The notes beneath the pieces are model-generated. The model was not told the DNA's origin and did not search any database. It saw only the letters and a list, made by a program, of their open reading frames with translations. This document shows, one piece after another, positions 1 to 7,438 of a stretch of 64,000 nt of DNA. The stretch is taken from positions 1 to 64,000 of the forward strand of contig NZ_JBNWEO010000011.1 in assembly GCF_050496765.1 (NCBI RefSeq), given 5' to 3'. Numbering within the stretch: position 1 is the stretch's first letter; each line of letters starts with the position of its first letter. This DNA comes from JAEVLT01 sp050496765. Its GTDB lineage: Bacteria; Bacillota; Bacilli; Bacillales; Cytobacillaceae. A program made the translations under genes and the position numbers.

Positions 1-4
1 ATAA

Positions 5-112
5 CCTTTAATTGCTTTAACACTCGTTATTGGTCCTCTGTTAGAGTTGCCTATTCTTGCTATTGTTACTCAGCTTTTACTATTTATTTCCAAAGATAAA
101 CAAACATCATAA
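5..112 (+). pseudogene. C-terminal tail of an arsenite-permease-like (ArsB/SBF-type) membrane protein
   Basis: An open frame from base 5 to the TAA at 110-112 encodes about 35 hydrophobic residues beginning PLIALTLVIGPLLELPI, which resembles the last transmembrane segment of bile-acid-symporter-type arsenic resistance permeases. The codon just before it (bases 2-4) is TAA in the same frame, so either the gene is interrupted by a nonsense mutation or this is a remnant. The rest lies left of the window. A terminator follows and an arsR-permease operon lies 1.2 kb downstream, which fits an arsenic-resistance context. The family assignment rests on a short stretch recognised by eye and is tentative. 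Confidence 0.4.
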
Positions 113-117
113 TCATA

Positions 118-153
118 AAAGCACATATCATTTTAAATAGATGTGTGCTTTAT
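118..153 (+). terminator. Rho-independent terminator
   Basis: The arms AAAGCACA and TGTGCTTT pair around an AT-rich loop and are followed by a T-rich stretch (ATGTTTTATT). It sits right after the permease tail and would end that transcript; the AAAA on the other side also allows some function for minus-strand transcripts of the copZ-like gene. Confidence 0.6.
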
Positions 154-223
154 GTTTTATTACTGCATCTTGTTTTATTTGTTGAAAACGAAAGCAGTGA
201 AAATTTATATCTAGCTCTTTTTA

Positions 224-685
224 TTAAGATATGTTTTTGATATAGGTTGTAACATTTCCCAAACAACAACTACCTTGAGGATTATTCACATCACAACCAC
301 ATCGGTTTTCCTTTATGTTCTCTCGAATATGTTCTACTGGTTTAGGAGTAAGGCCTTTTTCTACGTATTCCTTTATTTTCTCTTTTGTCCAATCAAAACA
401 ATAACAAATTGGTGTAGTTACTGAGGCATCTTTTTGATGAACGACCACCTTTATGTCAGATAAAAGGTACTCTTTATTATTCGTATCAAAATAGACTACA
501 TCACAATCTTTGGTTGAACAAAAATAGTGATTTTCTTTAGCATTTAATGTTTCTAATGCAGATGGTTTAAGCATTGATTTTAATGTTATCAACTTTACAT
601 TTTTAGATCTATTTTTACAAGATGGACACTTTACAACATTTTCATTTTTAATTTCTTTAGTGTTATTACAACAATCTGACATCAT
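224..685 (-). CDS. CopZ N-terminal-like zinc/[2Fe-2S]-binding protein
   Basis: Protein of 153 residues (152 if the second ATG is used, which is better spaced from the AAGGTGGGAG Shine-Dalgarno). It is rich in paired cysteines: CC at 5-6, CPSC near 20, CSTKDC near 56, CYCF near 95, and a C-terminal RCGCDVNNPQGSCCLG. This pattern matches the N-terminal domain of archaeal CopZ, which binds one zinc and one [2Fe-2S] cluster; in Firmicutes such stand-alone domains often sit beside MerR regulators of mercury or copper loci. It follows merR on the same strand with a 40-bp gap and probably shares the MerR-controlled promoter. Its substrate cannot be read from sequence; mercury or copper handling is inferred from context. 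No merA or copA is in view. Confidence 0.6.
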   Translation of the reverse strand: MMSDCCNNTKEIKNENVVKCPSCKNRSKNVKLITLKSMLKPSALETLNAKENHYFCSTKDCDVVYFDTNNKEYLLSDIKVVVHQKDASVTTPICYCFDWTKEKIKEYVEKGLTPKPVEHIRENIKENRCGCDVNNPQGSCCLGNVTTYIKNIS

Positions 686-725
686 TCTCCCACCTTATTA
701 TGATACATATTTTGTGCTATCTTTT

Positions 726-1122
726 CTAATTCATCAAAGTTTCAATAATAGGACATTCATGTAGAGATTTTTCATCAGGACAACAATCTTTTAAATTAAT
801 TAGCATGTGTTCGATTCTTTTTAAATCCTTAATTTTCTTTTGAACTTCATCAATTTTATGAACAACAAAATCATACATGTCACGGCACATCGTTCTCGTC
901 TTTATCAACAACTCCAAGTAGTTTATCGATCTCGGCTAAGGAAAAACCCAAATCTTGCATTCGTTTAATAAATTGTAGGCGATCAACAGCTTTGTGGAGA
1001 TACATCCTATATCCAGCTTTTGTCCGATAAGGCTCTGGAAGGAGACCTAATCTTTCGTAATATCTTATAGTCTCTTTGTTAACACCACACTTTTCTGCTA
1101 GTCCACTAATACGATAATTCAT
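726..1122 (-). pseudogene. merR: MerR-type mercury regulator, disrupted by a frameshift
   Basis: The N-terminal frame starts at the ATG at 1122 behind TGAGGTG and encodes the MerR winged-helix motif (EKCGVNKETIRYYERLGLL) up to GVVDKDE. It then runs into NDVP and a stop. A second frame resumes with MCRDMYDFVVHKIDEV and ends at 726 with CPIIETLMN. Read together they give a full-length MerR of about 132 residues retaining the three mercury-binding cysteines (in MCRDM, DCCPDE and HECPI). The shift lies at about 890-898, where one extra base in GAGAACG breaks the frame; removing one base restores EETMCRDM-like continuity. In MerR the metal site sits across the dimerisation helix, so the truncated N-terminal product should not sense Hg(II). 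A sequencing error is the alternative. Confidence 0.8.
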
Positions 1123-1140
1123 TTCATTCACCTCAAATAA

Positions 1141-1172
1141 ATTATAAACCCTGTACCATAGTACAGGGTCAA
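1141..1172 (-). promoter_or_regulatory. MerR-type promoter and operator with 20-bp spacer
   Basis: On the minus strand the -35 box TTGACC (1167-1172) and the -10 box TATAAT (1141-1146) are separated by 20 bp instead of 17. The spacer holds a perfect 9-bp inverted repeat, ACCCTGTAC - 4 bp - GTACAGGGT (1148-1169). An overlong spacer filled by a dyad is the hallmark of MerR-activated promoters, in which the regulator untwists DNA to align the two boxes. It lies 20 bp upstream of merR and would drive merR and the copZ-like gene. Confidence 0.85.
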
Positions 1173-1272
1173 GGGAAGTTCTATTTACTATAGTATCGAC
1201 CACTTCCAACTGCTATTTTTCAATAAACCTAATTATTGTTCACAAAAAGTTAATAATAAAAAACAACAAAAC

Positions 1273-1290
1273 TATAAAACTAGTTTTATA
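1273..1290. promoter_or_regulatory. ArsR-type operator, perfect 18-bp palindrome
   Basis: TATAAAACTAGTTTTATA reads identically on both strands. It ends 8 bp before the AGGAGG of the arsR gene, where bound repressor would block the arsR-permease-redox transcript. Small palindromes of this kind are typical ArsR/SmtB autoregulatory sites; the assignment is inferred from position. Confidence 0.65.
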
Positions 1291-1313
1291 CTTATAGTAG
1301 GAGGTTGAAACAT

Positions 1314-1670
1314 ATGCATATGGAAATACCACTTTCAACAAAAACAACTGTAAAAGATAATCAAGAAACAAAAAACATTGTAAATCAATCTGAAGAAGAA
1401 CTACCATTTTTAAAAGAAAATGATAAACGAATGGAAAAAGCAGAGTTTTTCAAAGCGTTGGGGGATGAGACGCGATTAAGAATTATTGGGATGTTAGCGA
1501 TTGATGACTTATGTATGTGTGAAATAGTATCTGGTTTGGATATTCCAACCTCTACTGTTTCACATCATTTGAAACTCCTAGAAAGAGGAAATGTGATTAG
1601 GTCTCGGAAAGAAGGACGTTTCACCGTCTATCGTCTGCAAAGAGAAAAGGTTCTTCCTTATTTAAGGTAA
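1314..1670 (+). CDS. ArsR/SmtB-family metalloregulatory repressor
   Basis: Winged-helix repressor of about 118 residues. The C-terminal two thirds carry the ArsR core: FFKALGDETRLRIIGML, then DLCMCEIV, where the ELCVC-type metal-binding cysteine pair sits on the recognition side, then IPTSTVSHHLKLLERGNVIRSRKEGRFTVY. The N-terminal 35 residues are an unusual polar extension. ATG 1314 was chosen because AGGAGG (1299-1304) is 9 bp upstream; the TTG at 1305 abuts the Shine-Dalgarno and the ATG at 1320 is too far. It is first in a three-gene operon and preceded by a perfect palindrome, so autorepression is likely. The two cysteines favour As(III)/Sb(III) or a soft metal ion as inducer; this is inference. 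Confidence 0.85.
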   Translation: MHMEIPLSTKTTVKDNQETKNIVNQSEEELPFLKENDKRMEKAEFFKALGDETRLRIIGMLAIDDLCMCEIVSGLDIPTSTVSHHLKLLERGNVIRSRKEGRFTVYRLQREKVLPYLR

Positions 1671-1695
1671 GAACAATAGAAAGAAGGAAAATATT

Positions 1696-2703
1696 ATGGA
1701 GATATTTTCGTGGCTGAATGACCAGCTTCTCAAAATGGAATGGCTTTCTGATCTAGTCAAATTGCTTGTGCAAAGAGTTTTTCAACTTCCTATTGAAGAA
1801 AGACTCGGAGGAAGTATACATTTTTTTATCTATGACACCATTAAAATTTTTATTTTAATGACTGTTTTAATCTTTTTCATATCCTATATCCAAAGTTATT
1901 TTCCACCTGAAAGGACAAAAAAACTTTTGGGCGGGATCAAAGGGATAAAAGGAAATATTCTCGGTGCATTACTTGGAACGATTACTCCCTTCTGTAGTTG
2001 TTCCAGTATACCCATCTTTATCGGTTTTACATCTGCAGGATTACCATTAGGTGTCACTTTTTCTTTTTTAATTTCTTCACCGATGGTAGACCTTGCTTCT
2101 TTTCTTTTATTAACGTCATTCTTCGGAGTGAAAATCGCTGCCATTTACGTAATTGTTGGTTTAATCCTTGCCGTAATTGGCGGTACACTTATTGATAAAT
2201 TGAATTTAGGAAATCAGGTAGAATCCTTTGTAACATCAGGACACAGCAACATAGATGGACAAATAGAAGAGTTAACTTATAAGGACAGAATCAACTATTC
2301 TGTTGAACAGGTAAAGTCCATCTATAAAAAGGTTTGGTACGCCATTCTTATTGGTGTTGGAATTGGTGCATTGATTCATAATTGGATTCCACAATCGGTT
2401 ATTGAAACAGTTATCGGAGAGAACAACCCATTTGCTGTTTTAATTGCAACCCTTGTTGGCATACCTATTTATGCTGATATTTTTGGAACTTTACCAATTG
2501 CAGAAGCTTTATTTGGAAAAGGTGTAGAAATAGGAACCATCCTTTCTTTTATGATGGCCGTTACAGCTTTATCCCTGCCTTCTCTAATTATGTTAAGTAA
2601 AGTAGTGAAGCCAAAATTATTAGCTACTTTTATCGCTATATGTGCTTTAGGAATTATTATTATTGGTTACACATTTAATTCGCTGGATTTCCTATTTTCA
2701 TAG
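1696..2703 (+). CDS. YraQ/ArsP-type permease (DUF318 family)
   Basis: Membrane protein of 335 residues with about eight hydrophobic segments. The N-terminal half contains TPFCSCSSIPIFIGF (about residues 95-110), the cysteine-rich signature of this permease family, mirrored in the second half by the GIPIYADIFGTLPIAEALF region. ArsP members export trivalent organoarsenicals; many relatives have no proven substrate. It begins 25 bp after arsR behind AAGAAGGAAA and is followed 48 bp later by a CxxC redox protein. The trio regulator-permease-small thioredoxin is a recurrent gene set, which suggests that the thioredoxin reduces substrate or permease cysteines. Confidence 0.8.
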   Translation: MEIFSWLNDQLLKMEWLSDLVKLLVQRVFQLPIEERLGGSIHFFIYDTIKIFILMTVLIFFISYIQSYFPPERTKKLLGGIKGIKGNILGALLGTITPFCSCSSIPIFIGFTSAGLPLGVTFSFLISSPMVDLASFLLLTSFFGVKIAAIYVIVGLILAVIGGTLIDKLNLGNQVESFVTSGHSNIDGQIEELTYKDRINYSVEQVKSIYKKVWYAILIGVGIGALIHNWIPQSVIETVIGENNPFAVLIATLVGIPIYADIFGTLPIAEALFGKGVEIGTILSFMMAVTALSLPSLIMLSKVVKPKLLATFIAICALGIIIIGYTFNSLDFLFS

Positions 2704-2751
2704 GGATTACCATATTTTTCACCATATTATATTGTTAAGGAGATGCTTAAA

Positions 2752-2982
2752 TTGATTATTAAAGTATTAGGACCCGGTTGTGCAAATTGTAAAAGATTAG
2801 CAAACAATGTAGAAGTAGCAATTGAAGAACTTGGTATAGATGCTGCTATTGAAAAAGTAACAGATTTTAAGGAAATTGCAAAATATGGGGTTATGAGTAC
2901 ACCTGCACTCGTTGTTGACGAACAGTTAATAGTTTCAGGAAAAGTGCCTAAATCTGAGGAAATAAAAAAGTATCTACAATAG
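2752..2982 (+). CDS. Thioredoxin-like redox-active disulfide protein (CxxC)
   Basis: Small protein of about 76 residues with a thioredoxin/glutaredoxin fold pattern: strand IIKVLGPG, active site CANC, and the cis-proline motif MSTPALVVD near residue 57. It matches the redox-active disulfide protein 2 group. The ATG at 2743 directly abuts AAGGAG (2737-2742) and cannot be used well; TTG 2752 has a 9-bp spacer and keeps the fold intact, so it is preferred. Third gene of the arsR-permease operon and followed by a strong terminator. It probably keeps thiols of the transport system or arsenical substrate reduced; this is inferred from neighbours. Confidence 0.8.
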   Translation: MIIKVLGPGCANCKRLANNVEVAIEELGIDAAIEKVTDFKEIAKYGVMSTPALVVDEQLIVSGKVPKSEEIKKYLQ

Positions 2983-2990
2983 ATTTAAAT

Positions 2991-3034
2991 AAAAGGATCG
3001 GTTATTCGTAAAAATAAACAACCGATCCTTTTTT
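2991..3034 (+). terminator. Strong terminator of the arsR operon
   Basis: The arms AAAAGGATCGGTT and AACCGATCCTTTT pair over 13 bp with a 16-base AT-rich loop and run straight into six T's. It lies 9 bp after the redox protein stop. Confidence 0.9.
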
Positions 3035-3137
3035 ATCCTTCTAATGAGTAAATGGTCTGGGGGAGTAATTGTGATTCTGTAATGAGCTAAGCTTACACAA
3101 GGCATAATTAACCCCCTCTTATAATGAAATCCGTTAG

Positions 3138-3275
3138 TCAGACGTTATCATCTAATATTTCAATAACAAATTTTGTCTCAAGCTCTTCAACAACTTGCCA
3201 ATCAGAAGCAGTTGTGTCTGGTCTGATTGGATCACATTCAGAACCAGTTCCAATTTTATCAACAATAACAATCAT
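3138..3275 (-). CDS. Small acidic hypothetical protein (45 residues)
   Basis: An ATG at 3275 is preceded by AAGGAG at a 10-bp spacing and opens a 45-codon frame starting MIVIVDKIGTGSECDPIRPD and ending VIEILDDNV. The composition is strongly acidic and the codon use is as AT-rich as the neighbours. I do not recognise a family. It is the last gene of the minus-strand block, about 100 bp downstream of the gene at 3377-3745, and may be co-transcribed with it. The good Shine-Dalgarno is the main reason for calling it; a longer plus-strand reading over the same bases has none. Confidence 0.55.
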   Translation of the reverse strand: MIVIVDKIGTGSECDPIRPDTTASDWQVVEELETKFVIEILDDNV

Positions 3276-3376
3276 TTTAAAACAACTCCTTAATCATAAA
3301 GTTTTCAAAACGTGTCTCTAAATCTCGCTTACTTTTTATATAAAAAGCTTTATTAATATTCCTTGTTATAAAGTCA

Positions 3377-3745
3377 TTATCGATACTTTCCTGCTCTAAT
3401 ACGTATAGCCTCAATACATACATCTACTAACTTTTCATCGTTCACAGCACAAATGATTTCCGCTACCGAAACCTTATAATCATTATAAAGAGACATTCCT
3501 AAATCAACCATTCTTATGGTTGAACCTGTCAACGCAGCAGCATTATGACCACGTTCATCGTCAAAAATATCAGCAAGGGGACCACAGCTTAGATCAATAT
3601 TATCCTTACAAAAACATTTAAATACTTCGGGGTATGAAGCGATATAAATATTTGCTTCATACTCTAAATCTTTACCGTGGCTTAAAGCATATAATTGCAT
3701 CAGCCATTTATAATTTTCTAAATGTTCATCGTTAGCAAAATACAT
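3377..3745 (-). CDS. Conserved small protein of mobile-element context (DUF6075-like?)
   Basis: A 122-residue soluble protein beginning MYFANDEHLENYKWLMQLYAL, with a Gly/Ser-rich central part (AALTGSTIRMVDLGMSLYNDY) and a basic C-terminus. The start is supported by AAGGAAGGGG 6 bp upstream. The MYFANDEH...NY opening recalls short uncharacterised Firmicutes proteins carried by plasmids and islands, possibly DUF6075, but I am not certain of the number. No catalytic motif or membrane segment is visible. It lies just beyond the iteron region on the same strand as the primase-helicase, where satellites and islands often keep accessory genes. Confidence 0.6.
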   Translation of the reverse strand: MYFANDEHLENYKWLMQLYALSHGKDLEYEANIYIASYPEVFKCFCKDNIDLSCGPLADIFDDERGHNAAALTGSTIRMVDLGMSLYNDYKVSVAEIICAVNDEKLVDVCIEAIRIRAGKYR

Positions 3746-3903
3746 ATTATTCCCCTTCCTTTATTCAAAAATAAGATAACTACTACCGACAACAAAAATA
3801 TCAATTCATTTCTTCTATATAAAAATGACTTTGCTACAATTCTATTAATTATCCACAAACTACCATTACACTTTCTCTGGGAATAATTAAAATTCACTAT
3901 TGA

Positions 3904-4192
3904 GTACACAAAAGTACACAGTCATTTATTATTTTAGTATTATGAAACCCTTTTGTTACAGTCTTTCTTCGTCAAAGTACAGAAAGTACCCAGAGTACTC
4001 TAATTTAATTATCACTCTACTAAATAAAAAAATATTATTTTATTAGAACATTTTCCGGAGAATTACATGTACATTATTATTTAGAGTACTTTGAGTACTT
4101 TGAGTACCAATATGTTTAAATACTTTATTTATCAACATCTATTGCAGTACACAGAATCTAACTTTGTTGAATCATTTGCGTACTTTGGGTAC
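3904..4192. other. Candidate replication origin: iterons flanking an AT-rich block
   Basis: The tetramer GTAC recurs in phased clusters with a (A/G)AGTAC core: 3904 and 3914; 3977, 3986 and 3995; 4086, 4095 and 4104; 4147; 4180 and 4189. Within clusters the step is 9 bp (once 10), almost one helical turn. Between the cluster ending at 3998 and the one starting at 4086 lies an 87-bp block dominated by A and T (with ATATTATTTTATTA). Two iteron sets around an AT-rich melting region next to a helicase gene match the published design of SaPI origins. The primase-helicase gene lies immediately upstream on the minus strand. Function is inferred from layout. Confidence 0.7.
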
Positions 4193-4364
4193 TGCAAGGA
4201 TTTTCAATTGTAAAATCAAACCCTAACTCCTTAATACAAGACGGATTCAAAACAACTGCAGTGAATTTATTATTACCATGCTTGATTTGTTTATAATCAA
4301 CAACTTTTTCATTTCGTGTAAACTGTTGGGTATACCCTCTCTTTGCCCACTCACGCCTAATCAT
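4158..4364 (-). pseudogene. C-terminal piece of the primase-helicase in another frame
   Basis: A 68-codon frame that opens with the ATG inside ATGA, overlapping the stop of the 834-residue upstream protein. Its content, MIRREWAKRGYTQQ followed by FTAVVLNPSCIKELGF, looks like the winged-helix tail normally fused to DUF927-type replication proteins, and the upstream protein ends abruptly in FLKKFLSMKKK at an A6 run. Adding one A there gives a continuous FLSMKKKMIRREWAKRG. It is therefore either the lost C-terminus of a mutated rep gene, a product of slippage at the A6 run, or a translationally coupled separate peptide. Its 3' end overlaps the last two iterons. Confidence 0.6.
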
Positions 4365-6865
4365 TTTTTCTTCATGCTAAGAAATTTCTTTAAGAAACTT
4401 GGCATCAAGCAAATCGTGTTGTGATGATAAACGGCCTTTATATCATTAGGTAGATTATCATAATAGATATCATTTCTTGTACTATCTAACTCATATAACA
4501 TTTGTTCAAGTATCTCTTTAGGCTTATCCAGTGCATGATTTTCCTTTGCTATTTCATCAAAAAGGCAGACTAGTGTATTTAAATCTATATCAAAATTAAA
4601 ACCTTTATTTAAAACTGAACCTGTAAAATGAACAGATGCATAGTATAGACTTAACCTTGTTAAAACTTCGTTATCCTTCGATTTTTTCATATATAATTCT
4701 TTGAATTTATAAAACTCGCGAATGAAAATGTTCCTTTTCTCCCGCCAATATTTTATAAATTCAACACCAATAGCCCCATGATTTTCGTTCATTGCCTTAT
4801 ATATATCCGAAAAAAATTGATGATCGACTTTAACAAACGGTTGATCTACAATTGAGATAATCCTTGCCGCCGCACCCCCCGCCTTTGCAGCGTAATCCGC
4901 TAAGGAAACTTCACCAGTACTTATCAAAATATTGTTCCAAGTCGCTTCTCTTTGTGATCCCTTTAGACTTCCTCTACCTTTAGAGCGACCACCGCTAAAC
5001 ATATAAATAACTGATTGTAATATTCGTTCATCAGCCTTTCGAGTATCGTCCATAAATAAAGGAAAACTATTTAAGAACCCAGCCTTACGCTCTATGGAAA
5101 CTCTGGTTGCATTCCATTCGTTTATTAAGCTCTCACTGCCCCAAACACTTCTAGCAACCTGTAAGGATGTTGACTTCCCCTGTGAAGTTGGCCCGGATAG
5201 GTCTATAATAAAAGGACTTACTTCTAAATCGTGTAAAATAACTGATGCAAAAGAAGCCAAAACAATAAATAGCACTTTGGGGTACGCCTTAATTCGATCC
5301 AATACTTCATTTTTCCAAGTTTCTGGAGTCCCTTTTATTTCGAACCCTTCAAGTAACTGGCGTTCTCCAATGTCGTTAGGTACAATCTCCACACCACAAG
5401 ACTCTAATGGATGAATAAAGTTATTCTTAATACGGCCTAACCTCTCAACCATATGGCAATGTTCCAACCCATTGAATGATAAATACTTATCAAAATAGTT
5501 AATCAAATCTTTGTAATTTATATCGTTTACAGAAAAACCTTTATCTGCTAATGTTAGTAGTTCTTTTCTAGTGGATAGAGTACTGGCCGGTACAATTTCA
5601 TGTTTTTCTTGCCCCCGATTCATCCACGTTATCTCATAATGAACGCTGTTTCTTTCGATATTTGAAAACTCTTTTATTATCTTTGGAGCCATACGTGAAA
5701 CTATTACCTCTTCTTCAACTTCCACCCCTTTTACTTTTCTGGTCACAGTCTTAAATAGCTTGTTACCAGCTATGAAATAAGGTAATGGGACCATTGTATT
5801 GGAAGAATGTGCATCAGCGATATTATTTTTCATTCCGATTGCGATAGGACTGTTAATGATATTAGAATATTTACAACCGTTACATACACCAAACTCTTCG
5901 TTAATTGAACTGCAGGTTCTTGGTTTCATTTTTGAGCGAATTTCTGTTATTTTTCGATTCGTTTCACTTTCTGTGTAACTTGGATGTCCCACACTCCATT
6001 CATGACAAATCTTTTCATAACTTTCACAATAAGCGCCGATTGAAAGTGCAGCCATCCATTCGGAATATGTAGCACTCTCTTTGTTATCTAAGTAAGATTG
6101 AATGAAATTACAACCTTCTATAATGGGTTTAACTTTTGCATCTGGCAGTTGAGGCTTTCTATCTTTTATCCCATGATTGTTATTTGAAGGGTTTTTTATT
6201 TCCAATTCTTCGATTGCATTGCGCAATTCCATTAATGAATAGCGGTGATCAGACATTTTCAAGGTGCTTACTAACTTCGGTTGTTCCTTACGATTATATG
6301 TACCCGGAACCCTCAAAACCCTTGCTAAGTCACTTGTATTATCAATGTGAAGTCCTTTTTCTTTTGCTAATCGAATGAATACTGATTGAAATCTCTTCAG
6401 CATTCTATCAGCACTTTCACGATCATTTTCCGTTAATATACGTACTGCTTCATCAAACAACCAATAACAATGCCATCCACCACCACTATTAATCATAATA
6501 GACGGCTCTAAAGGAAATGTATCTAATATAACTTTTGCTTCTTGTTCATTTGGAAGGTTCTTAGCTGCATGTTTTCCACCCTTTATATCAATTTCCACCC
6601 ACACACCGGGTAAATATAAAATATCCGTGTTTCTACCTCTCTCATACTTACCAAGTCGTTCTTTTCGTAAACCCACACCAATATATACGTTATATTCCTT
6701 AGCTAACATCGTTGAATCAAAAGCAGCTGTTTCTATTTCCTTAACTTCATACCATTTAGTTTCTTTATTTTCAGAAGTCCACAAAGAAAGAAAACCATTA
6801 TTAATTTTGCCATATAAAGCATTAAAAAAATCACTTGCTAGTTTTATGCTTTGGCTTTCATTCAT
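4361..6865 (-). CDS. Replication protein: AEP primase fused to DUF927 helicase
   Basis: 834 residues, ATG 6865 behind GGTGATATT. The N-terminal domain (about 1-200) shows archaeo-eukaryotic primase motifs: VWVEID with E91 and D93, SGGGWH with H132, and SDLARVLRVPGTYNRK near 178-192. A cysteine cluster (C319, C329, C332) resembles the small metal site common in phage primases. The DUF927 ATPase domain (about 360-700) has Walker A GPTSQGKST (559-567), Walker B FMDD (605-608) and the STGE sensor-like motif. Such fusions start and unwind replication of phages, satellites and integrative elements. The protein stops at an A6 run where a C-terminal winged helix appears to have slipped out of frame. 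It lies downstream of the excisionase-like gene and upstream of the iterons. Confidence 0.85.
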   Translation of the reverse strand: MNESQSIKLASDFFNALYGKINNGFLSLWTSENKETKWYEVKEIETAAFDSTMLAKEYNVYIGVGLRKERLGKYERGRNTDILYLPGVWVEIDIKGGKHAAKNLPNEQEAKVILDTFPLEPSIMINSGGGWHCYWLFDEAVRILTENDRESADRMLKRFQSVFIRLAKEKGLHIDNTSDLARVLRVPGTYNRKEQPKLVSTLKMSDHRYSLMELRNAIEELEIKNPSNNNHGIKDRKPQLPDAKVKPIIEGCNFIQSYLDNKESATYSEWMAALSIGAYCESYEKICHEWSVGHPSYTESETNRKITEIRSKMKPRTCSSINEEFGVCNGCKYSNIINSPIAIGMKNNIADAHSSNTMVPLPYFIAGNKLFKTVTRKVKGVEVEEEVIVSRMAPKIIKEFSNIERNSVHYEITWMNRGQEKHEIVPASTLSTRKELLTLADKGFSVNDINYKDLINYFDKYLSFNGLEHCHMVERLGRIKNNFIHPLESCGVEIVPNDIGERQLLEGFEIKGTPETWKNEVLDRIKAYPKVLFIVLASFASVILHDLEVSPFIIDLSGPTSQGKSTSLQVARSVWGSESLINEWNATRVSIERKAGFLNSFPLFMDDTRKADERILQSVIYMFSGGRSKGRGSLKGSQREATWNNILISTGEVSLADYAAKAGGAAARIISIVDQPFVKVDHQFFSDIYKAMNENHGAIGVEFIKYWREKRNIFIREFYKFKELYMKKSKDNEVLTRLSLYYASVHFTGSVLNKGFNFDIDLNTLVCLFDEIAKENHALDKPKEILEQMLYELDSTRNDIYYDNLPNDIKAVYHHNTICLMPSFLKKFLSMKKK

Positions 6866-7165
6866 AATATCACCATCATTTCGTACAGTATTAATTGTTA
6901 AAATCTACTTAAATTTTCTAGATCAAAATTATGGTCTTTTGATATATTGGTAGTGTATTAATTTTTAAAAATCAATGTTGGAGCATTGAATTCGACCTTT
7001 GTAATAATCTGTTGTTCTGCTTGATTACAATTAATTAAATTCGGTTAAAAACTTAGTTTATTTTTCAGTATAAATGGTTGAAACTAGCAAATAGATTAAG
7101 CGTCTGTCCACTACTATTTTTTTATTTATCTATTTACCTCTATAACTAGTTGTCTATACTTCTTT
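6866..7165. other. 300-bp gap between excisionase-like gene and rep
   Basis: AT-rich and without a convincing reading frame on either strand. It contains TAAGCGTCTGTCCAC at 7097-7111, repeated exactly at 8715-8729. The rest presumably holds the promoter or leader for rep, but I cannot point to confident -35/-10 boxes. Confidence 0.4.
7097..7111 (+). repeat. 15-bp direct repeat, copy 1 (TAAGCGTCTGTCCAC)
   Basis: Identical to 8715-8729. The two copies bracket the excisionase-like gene, the divergent control region and the HTH regulator, with the second just before the integrase. Exact 15-mers 1.6 kb apart are unlikely by chance in AT-rich DNA and suggest a shared protein-binding site (integrase arm, excisionase or regulator). 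Confidence 0.6.
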
Positions 7166-7438
7166 TTACCATTCGTTCATAATTTCTCTTATCACACGTT
7201 TCGATTCTTCATAAAACCAGTACCTCTTACCTTTTTCTTTTCTTCTTTCCAATAATTTCATTCGTGGATCACGTAAAAACTCAACTTCTAAGGTTGATCT
7301 ACTCATACATGTTCGTTTAGACATTTGATCAACATCCCAAATAAATAACGCTTCTTCTATAGACTCTTCTAGTTTTTGATTAATATAATTTCTAACCTCA
7401 TCTTGATTAACATCAACTTTTATCTGTGCCATTTGCAT
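7166..7438 (-). CDS. Excisionase-like small DNA-binding protein (DUF771-like)
   Basis: 90 residues, ATG 7438 behind GGAGGAAG with a 5-bp spacer. An acidic N-terminal helix is followed by a winged-helix-like segment, IWDVDQMSKRTCMSRSTLEVEFLRDPRM, and a basic tail ending KRYWFYEESKRVIREIMNEW. Proteins of this shape occur as DUF771 or excisionase-like genes next to repressors in Gram-positive phages and islands. It is the first gene of the leftward operon and is divergent from the HTH regulator, the position of str/xis genes in SaPI-type elements. A role in excision or early gene control is inferred from position. Confidence 0.6.
   Translation of the reverse strand: MQMAQIKVDVNQDEVRNYINQKLEESIEEALFIWDVDQMSKRTCMSRSTLEVEFLRDPRMKLLERRKEKGKRYWFYEESKRVIREIMNEW

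Noticed and set aside
1998..2195. Aromatic-rich frame inside the permease
   Set aside because: Shadow of the permease in another frame with no ribosome site.
3124..3321. 65-codon plus-strand frame
   Set aside because: Ser/Thr-rich reading without a Shine-Dalgarno, antisense to the better-supported 45-codon gene at 3138-3275.
3718..3909. 63-codon minus-strand frame upstream of the 122-residue protein
   Set aside because: No Shine-Dalgarno, odd composition, and it overlaps the true ribosome site and start of its neighbour.
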